Shown here in pieces: positions 1 through 6,277 of a stretch of DNA of 64,000 nt. Within the stretch, counting starts at the first letter, position 1, and each line of letters begins with the position of its first letter. Position numbers and translations under genes: made by a program. The DNA is from Mycolicibacterium peregrinum (GTDB taxonomy: Bacteria; Actinomycetota; Actinomycetes; Mycobacteriales; Mycobacteriaceae): positions 124,001 to 188,000 of the forward strand of contig NZ_LZSO01000041.1 in the NCBI RefSeq assembly GCF_001665785.1, in the 5' to 3' direction. The notes beneath the pieces are model-generated. The model saw nothing but the letters and a program-made list of their open reading frames with translations, was not told the DNA's origin and did not search any database.

Positions 1-1
1 C

Positions 2-214
2 ATGCTGGCGCTGCGGTCGCGGGGCCTGGGATCGGCCTGGACGACGCTGCACCTGCTCGGCGACGGCGAGAAGCAAGCCGCCGAACTGCTGGGGATCCCG
101 TTCGATCGGTACGCCCAGGCGGGTCTGTTCCCGGTCGCCTACACCGTGGGCACCGATTTCAAGAAGGCCAAGCGCCTTCCCGCCGAGCAGTTCTCGCACT
201 GGGACAGTTGGTGA
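2..214 (+). CDS. Nitroreductase family protein, C-terminal part (5' truncated)
   Basis: Only the last 70 or so residues are present; the frame is already open at the window edge, so the ATG at base 2 is probably an internal Met. The fragment reads like the C-terminus of an FMN-dependent nitroreductase: a SRGLGSAWTTLHL segment, then an LLGIP and YTVGTDF region where these enzymes close over the flavin. In M. tuberculosis the nitroreductase Rv3368c lies near the SPOUT methylase Rv3366, and here the next gene is that methylase, which supports the call. Substrate unknown. Confidence 0.7.
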   Translation: MLALRSRGLGSAWTTLHLLGDGEKQAAELLGIPFDRYAQAGLFPVAYTVGTDFKKAKRLPAEQFSHWDSW

Positions 215-325
215 GTCCGGGCGCCCTGGGGCGCCTGATGTCCGAGATGAAATTGTGAAGCCGGAGTATGAACACTCTGTGGGATTCGGGCGTGGGTCGC
301 GTGTCGGCCCACGCCCGCGGCGTAA

Positions 326-790
326 CTAGACGCCGCCGGCGAACCCGTGTTGGCGCCAAGCCTCATAGGCGGCAACGGCCGCCGCATTCGACAAATTCAG
401 CGATCGCCTGCCGGCGAGCATCGGAATACGCACCTGTGCGGTGATATTGGGATCGGCCAGAGTTTGTGCGTCCAGTCCGGTGGGTTCCGGGCCGAACATC
501 AGTACGTCGCCGGGTTGGTAGGAGACGTCGGTGAACGACGTCGACGCGTGCGCGGTGAAGGCGTAGACCCGGGCCGGCATCAGTGCGCGCCACGCTGCCG
601 CCAGGTCGGCGTGCACCGTCACCGATGCCAGGTCGTGGTAGTCCAGGCCGGCCCGGCGCAGCTTGGGTTCGGACAGATCGAAACCCAGCGGCTCGACCAG
701 ATGCAGCTCGCATCCCGTGCCCGCCACCATCCGGATCGCATTGCCGGTGTTGGGTGCGATACGGGGAGAAAAGAACATCACCCGGAACAT
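326..790 (-). CDS. TrmL/SpoU-type tRNA (wobble 2'-O)-methyltransferase
   Basis: A 154-residue SPOUT methyltransferase, the size of the YibK/TrmL subfamily, which 2'-O-methylates position 34 of certain tRNAs with SAM. The three SPOUT signatures are visible: APNTGNAIR near residue 12, the MFGPEPTGL loop mid-protein, and RRSLNLSNAAAVAAYEAW at the C-terminus, which form the knotted SAM site. The frame stays open upstream, but the ATG at 790 starts the family homology (MFRVMFFSP) and gives the usual length. It is the counterpart of M. tuberculosis spoB (Rv3366). It is transcribed away from the mfp operon across a 331-bp gap. Confidence 0.85.
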   Translation of the reverse strand: MFRVMFFSPRIAPNTGNAIRMVAGTGCELHLVEPLGFDLSEPKLRRAGLDYHDLASVTVHADLAAAWRALMPARVYAFTAHASTSFTDVSYQPGDVLMFGPEPTGLDAQTLADPNITAQVRIPMLAGRRSLNLSNAAAVAAYEAWRQHGFAGGV

Positions 791-1121
791 CCGATGATGA
801 TCGTATGGCGGCCCGCCCGGTGACGAATCGGGATGCAATTTCAGCCGTGAATCAGACTGCGAATCGGAGCGGGAAATCGGTATGTGTTTGGGCAAGCGCA
901 TCACTGTTTGCTCGATTACCACACAACTCCGCTACAGCTCGGTCACGAACTCTGTCTGTTCAGTAAGAATTGTGGAAACGCTCGCGAGCTGCTGTCATAC
1001 TCGTGCAATTGCCAAGGCGTTTGACGCCCGCCCGTGCGTGGGCGGAAACAGCAGGAAGTCTTATGAATCACGCCCCACGAGTAAATTGCGGCCACGCAGC
1101 CGGTAGTGCGGTTGGGCGCCG
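791..1121. other. Divergent intergenic region upstream of the mfp operon
   Basis: A 331-bp gap between the divergent methylase gene and mfpE. It must hold promoters for both. I can identify no clear -35/-10 pair. A GC-rich inverted repeat (CGCCCG...GGGCGG) lies around 1026-1043. It is followed by an AGGAAG ribosome-binding sequence and the short leader ORF listed separately. No other gene is supported here. Confidence 0.6.
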
Positions 1122-1125
1122 ATGA
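1063..1125 (+). CDS. Possible 20-residue leader peptide coupled to mfpE
   Basis: An ATG at 1063, preceded by AGGAAG at a workable distance, opens a frame of 20 codons (MNHAPRVNCGHAAGSAVGRR). Its TGA overlaps the mfpE ATG in an ATGA arrangement, the same junction used between mfpE and mfpD. The overlap suggests translational coupling: ribosomes ending on the leader could re-initiate at mfpE, which has only a weak ribosome-binding site of its own. No homology can be claimed for so short a peptide. It could equally be chance. Confidence 0.35.
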   Translation: MNHAPRVNCGHAAGSAVGRR

Positions 1126-4100
1126 CTGCCTTTACGCAGCTGAAACAGGCTGACGGCACCCTCGTCGAATTCTCCCCAGCACCATCGGCTCCGGCCAAGC
1201 GCCCTTCGCGCTGGTCGCCGGCCAACTGGCCGGTCAGCCGGAAAGTCCTTGCCATCGTCCTCGTGCCGCTGATCCTGGCCGCGACGTTCGGTGGCTTGCG
1301 CATCTATGCCAGTGCCAGCGCCGCGGGAGATCTCCGGTTGGCCGCCGACCGGGCCGAATTGATTCCCGGTATCGATGGCTACATGGCCGCCATGGAGGGT
1401 GTGCTCATCGCAGCTACCGAGGGTGGCGATGGTCAGGCCGCGATGTCCACTTTCAATGAGCGGAAATTGGACCTGCAGCAACGCCTGGAAGCCACCGAGG
1501 TGGCCGAAGACGTCGGCCAGGCGGTGGGCAGCCTGCTCACCAAGGGGCCAGAACTCGTCGACGCCGTGATGTCGAATTCGATCGACCTCCGTCAGCGCAT
1601 CCTCAACTACGGTCCGCTGCTGCTGACCGGGGAAGCTGCCATCACCGGTTCGGTGCACAGCAACCAGCAGTCGCTTCAGTCTCAGGTCGAGGCGCTGGCC
1701 CGGGCGGTCGGCGCGCGCGGCCAGATGGCCATCCAGCAGATGCTGGTCACTGCGGGCGGTGCCGAGCCGGAACCCTTGCTGCGCACCTCGATGATCACGA
1801 TGGCCGGCACCGAACCGTCCACCGTCGCGGCACTGACCAAGGTCCTGGGAGGTGGCTCCGAGGAGGCGGCCACACTTCGCGCCGAAATGGTCAAACGCAT
1901 GGCGATGATGTCCAACCCGGGCATTCCGCTGGTCGGTAACCCGGACATGGTGGCCTCGTTGCAGGCCACCGACAAGATCGCCGGGCAGATCATCGAGAAC
2001 ACCACCTCGGCGATTCCGGCTGCGGTCGAGGCTCAGGCCAACGACGCCCGCAACGACGCGATCCGCGACGCGATCCTGGTTGCGACCGCGATCGTCAGCG
2101 CCATGGTCATCGTGTTGCTGGTGGCCCGATCGTTGGTGCGCCCGCTGCGGACCCTTCGGGACAGCGCCCTTCGAGTGGCCCACCAGGATCTGGCCAAGGA
2201 GATCGAACGGGTCCGCGCGGGCGGCGAGTTGGTTCCGGTCACCCCGATTCCGGTGCAGACCACCGAAGAGGTTGGCCAGGTGGCCCACGCTGTCGATGAG
2301 CTGCACGAGCAGGCGGTGTTCCTCGCCGGCGAGCAGGCGCAGCTGCAGTTGCAGGTCTCCGACATGTTCGAGACGTTGTCGCGGCGCAGTCGCTCACTGG
2401 TCGATCAGCAGTTGACGCTCATCGACCAGCTGGAACGCAACGAGGACAACCCGGAGCGCTTGGAGAGCCTGTTCCGGCTCGACCACCTGGCTGCCCGCAT
2501 GCGCCGAAACGGCGCCAACCTGTTGGTGCTGTCCGGATCAAAGTTGGCCCGCGAGCACAGCCGCCCCGTCCCGCTGGCGACGGTGATCAACGCCGCGGCC
2601 TCGGAGGTGGAGGACTACACCCGCGTCGTCACCGCCTCGGTGGCCGACGTCGAGATTGCCGGTGCCGTAGCCGGCGACTTGATCCACATGCTGGCCGAGT
2701 TGCTCGACAATGCGCTGCGCTATTCGCCGCCGATCTCGCAGGTGCGGGTGTCGGCAGTCCACGCGGCCAAGGGCGCGCTGGTGATCGAGGTGAGCGACGT
2801 CGGCCTCGGCATGACCGAGGCCGACCTGCGGGTCGCCAACACCCGTCTGCAGTCCGGCGGTGAGGTCAACCCGTACACCGCGCGTCACATGGGTCTGTTC
2901 GTGGTCGGGCGGCTGGCCACCCAGCACGGTCTGGTGGTGCGGCTGCGTAGCACCGTCGCCGAGGAACCGAGCTCGGGCACCACGGCGGGGGTGTACGTCC
3001 CGGCCACGCTCTTGGCCCGGGACGGCGGGGACGCCGTCGACGAGCTGCCCTATGGAATGCCTGTCGATGCCCATGCCGGGATCGCCACGGCGTTGTCGTT
3101 GGACGCCGATCCCGCCGACACCTCGATGTTCGGGTCCGGTCTCGATGAGCCCCATGTCAACGGTGCCGATGTTCCGTTCGACCTGCTGCCGCAGCGCAGT
3201 CCGGGAGCCAGCGGTATCTCGGAACTGCCGGGCACGCTGGCCCCCCAACCGGAACCCGAGGCCGAGCAACCGGCTGAGGAGTCCGAGGACGAACCGGTCA
3301 GCGAGTGGCCGCAGCAGTGGCCGGTGCACACCGAAGAGAGTGCGGCCCTGGCCAAGGGTCAAGTCGGTGCAGCGGCGGAGCCGGCTTCGAACACAGCCGT
3401 AGATGCGGGGGCCGACACCGCGGCCGACGCAGACGCGGAGCCCGGACGTCTGTCACCCACCAACACGTCGTCGTTCTTCGCCTCCCGTGGACAAGCCGCC
3501 ACGAACGGTGTCAACGGGGTCAACGGCCTCAATGGAGTCAACGGTCTCAACGGCCACGGCGACCTCAACGGCTACGGCGACCTCAACGGCCACGGCGACG
3601 TCAACGGTGCCAACGGTGTGCACATACCGGATCCCGGCCAGGGACCGGAAGAACCCGCCGAATCGGTTCAGGCCGAAAGCGCAGAGGTCGAGGGCGACTC
3701 GATCTATCAGTCGATGATCTCGGAATTCGATATCGATCCGACGACCCACGTGCGCAGCGCCGACCTGGACTGGAAGACGGTCTGGGAGAAGGGCTGGTCG
3801 GTGGCCGCCGCGGCGCAGGATGCGCCCGTGGAGGAGCACACCGAGGAAGGCCTGCCCATGCGTACGCCGGGTGCCCGTCTGGTGCCGGGTGGCGTCGCTG
3901 CCGCGGTCGGGGTGGCCGGCGAGTCCAACGGTCGTCACCGCAACGGTGGAGTACACCGCAACGACGACGGCTTCGAGGCGGTAGCATCGGCAGACGAACC
4001 TGACAGCGGCATGTTCGCGGCGTTCAAACCGCGTGACCCCGAGGCCGTCCGTACGAGCACCAGCAACCTTTTCGGAGGCGTGCACGCCGGACGATCGCAT

Positions 4101-4133
4101 GCCCGTGAGACCAGAGGAACCGATAACGAATGA
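1122..4133 (+). CDS. mfpE: Conservon sensor histidine-kinase-like protein MfpE
   Basis: A 1003-residue membrane protein, first gene of the mfpE-D-C-B-A conservon (M. tuberculosis Rv3365c-Rv3361c). A cytoplasmic N-terminus is followed by a first membrane helix at about residues 43-60, a long extracytoplasmic domain, a second helix at about 317-336, then HAMP. A dimerisation region with D454-H455 (FRLDHLAARMRRN) and a GHKL ATPase domain with N-box ELLDNALRYS (about 527-537), DVGLGM and the MGLFVVGRL lid follow. The last 350 residues are acidic and disordered, with a tandem Asn-Gly repeat at 795-832. In Streptomyces conservons the kinase-like CvnA sits in a membrane complex with the roadblock, DUF742 and GTPase proteins. 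Its stimulus is not known. It is longer than I recall for Rv3365c, mostly in the tail. Confidence 0.85.
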   Translation: MTAFTQLKQADGTLVEFSPAPSAPAKRPSRWSPANWPVSRKVLAIVLVPLILAATFGGLRIYASASAAGDLRLAADRAELIPGIDGYMAAMEGVLIAATEGGDGQAAMSTFNERKLDLQQRLEATEVAEDVGQAVGSLLTKGPELVDAVMSNSIDLRQRILNYGPLLLTGEAAITGSVHSNQQSLQSQVEALARAVGARGQMAIQQMLVTAGGAEPEPLLRTSMITMAGTEPSTVAALTKVLGGGSEEAATLRAEMVKRMAMMSNPGIPLVGNPDMVASLQATDKIAGQIIENTTSAIPAAVEAQANDARNDAIRDAILVATAIVSAMVIVLLVARSLVRPLRTLRDSALRVAHQDLAKEIERVRAGGELVPVTPIPVQTTEEVGQVAHAVDELHEQAVFLAGEQAQLQLQVSDMFETLSRRSRSLVDQQLTLIDQLERNEDNPERLESLFRLDHLAARMRRNGANLLVLSGSKLAREHSRPVPLATVINAAASEVEDYTRVVTASVADVEIAGAVAGDLIHMLAELLDNALRYSPPISQVRVSAVHAAKGALVIEVSDVGLGMTEADLRVANTRLQSGGEVNPYTARHMGLFVVGRLATQHGLVVRLRSTVAEEPSSGTTAGVYVPATLLARDGGDAVDELPYGMPVDAHAGIATALSLDADPADTSMFGSGLDEPHVNGADVPFDLLPQRSPGASGISELPGTLAPQPEPEAEQPAEESEDEPVSEWPQQWPVHTEESAALAKGQVGAAAEPASNTAVDAGADTAADADAEPGRLSPTNTSSFFASRGQAATNGVNGVNGLNGVNGLNGHGDLNGYGDLNGHGDVNGANGVHIPDPGQGPEEPAESVQAESAEVEGDSIYQSMISEFDIDPTTHVRSADLDWKTVWEKGWSVAAAAQDAPVEEHTEEGLPMRTPGARLVPGGVAAAVGVAGESNGRHRNGGVHRNDDGFEAVASADEPDSGMFAAFKPRDPEAVRTSTSNLFGGVHAGRSHARETRGTDNE
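3504..3617 (+). repeat. In-frame Asn-Gly repeat within mfpE
   Basis: Ten NG dipeptides occur between residues 795 and 832 of MfpE. They are first spaced every three residues (NGV/NGL units), then in a six-residue NG-x-GDL/V unit. At DNA level the motif is AACGG(N) repeated with synonymous changes, so it is a coding microrepeat, not a regulatory array. It lies in the disordered tail between the ATPase domain and the C-terminus. Confidence 0.9.
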
Positions 4134-4537
4134 CCCGCCCGACGCAGCGCGACTCCCTGGACTGGCTCGTGTCCAAGTTCGCCCGCGAGGTATCCGGGGT
4201 GTCCCACGCGGTGCTGGTTTCGGCCGACGGACTGCTGATGGCTGCCAGCGAACACATGCCGGTGGAGCGGGCCGACCAGCTCGCCGCGGTTTCCTCCGGC
4301 CTGGCAAGCCTGGCCACCGGTGCCTCCCAGTTGTTCAACGGCGGTCACGTGATGCAGTCGGTGGTCGAGATGGAAAACGGCTATCTGCTGCTGATGCGGG
4401 TGGGCGATGGCTCCAACCTGGCCACTCTGACCGCCCCGTCATGTGACATCGGACAGATCGGCTACGAGATGGCGATTCTGGTCGAACGGGTCGGCGCGGT
4501 GGTGCAGTCTTCGCGCCGTACACCGCAGCCGTCCTGA
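4130..4537 (+). CDS. mfpD: Roadblock/LC7 domain protein MfpD
   Basis: A 135-residue Roadblock/LC7 protein, usually a regulator or scaffold of small GTPases. It opens with TQRDSLDWLVSKFAREV and the VSHAVLVSADGLLMA strand typical of the CvnB family. A central helix (ADQLAAVSSGLASL) and a C-terminal YEMAILVERVG helix follow. Its ATG overlaps the mfpE stop by 4 bp, so the two are coupled. By analogy with MglB and CvnB it probably acts on the GTPase MfpB encoded two genes on; the exact role (GAP or adaptor) is not established. Confidence 0.88.
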   Translation: MTRPTQRDSLDWLVSKFAREVSGVSHAVLVSADGLLMAASEHMPVERADQLAAVSSGLASLATGASQLFNGGHVMQSVVEMENGYLLLMRVGDGSNLATLTAPSCDIGQIGYEMAILVERVGAVVQSSRRTPQPS

Positions 4538-4571
4538 GTCCCCGACCCCTTCTGCCCTTCGCGAGGTGCCT

Positions 4572-4937
4572 GTGGACGAACCGGAAACTACTGACCGTCC
4601 GAGTCTGGTGCGGCCGTACACGCTGACGGCCGGCCGCACGGACTCGCGCGTGCACCTTCCGCTGGAAGCGCCGATACAAAAAACCGACACGACACGTGAA
4701 CCGCGCTGGACTGGGCGCGATGTGCGCGCACAGATCGTAGAGTTGTGCACCGGCAGTCCATCGGTTGCCGAGATTGCCGCTCATTTATCTCTTCCGCTCG
4801 GCGTGGCGCGCGTGCTGATCGGGGACTTGGTGACGCAGGGTTATCTACGGGTGGAAGCCACCCTTGATGATTCGGCTAGCTTCGACGAACGCCGCGAATT
4901 GATTGGAAGGACCCTGCGTGGCCTACGAGCACTCTGA
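4572..4937 (+). CDS. mfpC: DUF742 protein MfpC
   Basis: A 121-residue DUF742 protein, third conservon component. The GTG at 4572 is chosen because the family homology (VDEPETTDRPSLVRPYTLT) starts there; the frame runs further upstream only through mfpD. The conserved parts are SLVRPYTLTAGRT near the N-terminus and a winged-helix-like C-terminal half (AEIAAHLSLPLGVARVLIGDL, DNA-binding-fold-like helices). The end reads DERRELIGRTLRGLRAL. The last 20 bp overlap mfpB, so translation is coupled. Its biochemical function is unknown. Confidence 0.85.
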   Translation: MDEPETTDRPSLVRPYTLTAGRTDSRVHLPLEAPIQKTDTTREPRWTGRDVRAQIVELCTGSPSVAEIAAHLSLPLGVARVLIGDLVTQGYLRVEATLDDSASFDERRELIGRTLRGLRAL

Positions 4938-5529
4938 ACCCCGCTCGGCCTCCGGCGGTGGCGCCCCCCGACGTGGGGCCGCCTCGACGAAGATCGTCAT
5001 TTCTGGCGGGTTCGGGGCAGGGAAGACGACATTCGTCGGTGCGGTCTCCGAGATCATGCCGCTGCGCACAGAAGCGTTGGTCACCAACGTGTCTGAGGGC
5101 GTCGACGCCCTGGACGGCACCCCGGACAAGCGCACCACGACGGTCGCGATGGACTTCGGCCGCATCACCCTGGACGAGGATCTGGTGCTGTACCTCTTCG
5201 GGACCCCCGGCCAGCGACGCTTCTGGTTCATGTGGGACGACCTGGTGCGCGGCGCGATCGGGGCGATCATCCTGGTCGACGTGCGGCGTCTGCAGGACAG
5301 CTTCGCGGCGGTCGACTTCTTCGAGGCCCGCAAGCTGCCGTTCATCGTCGCGGTGAACGAGTTCGACGACGCGCCAAAGCATCCCACCCAGGCGGTCCGC
5401 AAGGCTCTGGCACTGCCGGAGCACATCCCGGTGGTCGCCGTGGACGCCCGTGACCGCAACTCGGCCAAGGCTGCGCTGATCGCGGTCACCGAGTACTCGT
5501 TGACGACGATGTCGGCATTGCCCGGCTGA
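4918..5529 (+). CDS. mfpB: Conservon small GTPase MfpB
   Basis: A 203-residue Ras-like GTPase of the CvnD/MglA-related family. It has P-loop GGFGAGKTT (about residues 30-38), a Thr pair in switch I (KRTTTVAMDFG), switch II GTPGQRRFW and base-recognition NEFD in place of NKxD. The GTG at 4918 overlaps mfpC by 20 bp; an ATG five codons earlier is possible. In M. smegmatis MfpB has been reported to interact with MfpA and to influence its effect on gyrase and fluoroquinolone susceptibility. That fits the adjacent mfpA start only 3 bp after this stop. Confidence 0.9.
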   Translation: MAYEHSEPRSASGGGAPRRGAASTKIVISGGFGAGKTTFVGAVSEIMPLRTEALVTNVSEGVDALDGTPDKRTTTVAMDFGRITLDEDLVLYLFGTPGQRRFWFMWDDLVRGAIGAIILVDVRRLQDSFAAVDFFEARKLPFIVAVNEFDDAPKHPTQAVRKALALPEHIPVVAVDARDRNSAKAALIAVTEYSLTTMSALPG

Positions 5530-5532
5530 GGC

Positions 5533-6096
5533 GTGGTAGCTGACGAAACCGCCTGGGCGGACAGGGAATTCACAGGTCACGACTTCCGCGAGGAAGATCT
5601 GAGCCGGTTGCGCACCGAGCGGGTGGTGTTCACCGAGTGCGATTTCAGCGGTGTCGACATGTCCGAGTCGCAACATTTCGGCTCGGCGTTCCGCAATTGT
5701 ACGTTCCGCCGCGCCACGCTGTGGCACAGCGAGTTCACCAACTGCAGCCTGTTGGGTTCGGTGTTCACCGAGTGCCGGCTGCGGCCGATCAAGATCGTGG
5801 AATCGGATCTGACGCTGGCCGTGCTGGGTGGTTGCGATCTTCGCAACGTCGACCTGTCGGACTGCCGCTTGCGAGAAGCCAGTCTGGTCGGGGTGGACCT
5901 GCGCAAGGCGGTGTTACGGCAGGCGGACCTGACCGGCGCACGGGTGCAGGACGCCAAGCTCGATGAGGCAGATCTGCGTGGTGCCCGCGTCGACCCGACC
6001 TTCTGGACCACTGCGAAGCTGCGCGGCGCCAAGATCGACATCTCCCAGGCGCTGGCCTACTCGGCTGCTCACGGCCTCGACGTCCACGGCGGCTGA
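5533..6096 (+). CDS. mfpA: Pentapeptide-repeat gyrase-binding protein MfpA
   Basis: A 187-residue protein built almost wholly of A(D/N)LXX-type pentapeptides (CDFSGVDMSES, CDLRNVDLSDCRL, ADLTGARVQDA, ADLRGARVD), which fold as a right-handed quadrilateral helix. M. tuberculosis MfpA (Rv3361c, 183 aa) mimics B-form DNA, binds DNA gyrase and lowers fluoroquinolone sensitivity. The C-terminal stretch LRGAKIDISQALAYSAAHGL matches the dimerisation end of that protein. The start is GTG at 5533, 3 bp after mfpB. It is the last gene of the operon and is followed by a long hairpin. Confidence 0.93.
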   Translation: MVADETAWADREFTGHDFREEDLSRLRTERVVFTECDFSGVDMSESQHFGSAFRNCTFRRATLWHSEFTNCSLLGSVFTECRLRPIKIVESDLTLAVLGGCDLRNVDLSDCRLREASLVGVDLRKAVLRQADLTGARVQDAKLDEADLRGARVDPTFWTTAKLRGAKIDISQALAYSAAHGLDVHGG

Positions 6097-6152
6097 CCTT
6101 TCCGCGCTCTTGGCGCGCAACCCCTGGCGCGTCGCGCGCCCGCTTTGTCATG

Positions 6153-6216
6153 CCCCCGCATTGTCGCGCCAGAGTGGCTCTCGATGCCGAGCGCTACTCC
6201 AGCGTGACAATGGGGG
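6153..6216. terminator. Long imperfect hairpin between convergent mfpA and the ABC gene
   Basis: The 20-base arms 6159-6178 and 6193-6212 pair with four mismatches, two of them allowing G-U pairing, and the stem extends outward through C5/G5 tracts. It sits between the convergent mfpA and ABC transporter genes, as expected of a bidirectional terminator. There is no U-tract. On the minus strand the 3' arm reads TTGTCACGCTGGAGT, the core of the repeat also found at 29.4-29.5 kb. Confidence 0.6.
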
Positions 6217-6277
6217 AGTCAGCGGGGGGAGACAAGCGGCGGAGCCAGCGGGGGAGCGTGCGGGGAACCGGAGCGCG

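Noticed and set aside
1068..2306. A 412-codon antisense frame over mfpE
   Set aside because: mfpE homology and its coupling to mfpD are clear; the antisense frame has no start signal.
3504..3617. Possible CRISPR-like or tandem DNA repeat
   Set aside because: The period is 9 and 18 bp in frame with no spacers; it is an Asn-Gly coding repeat.
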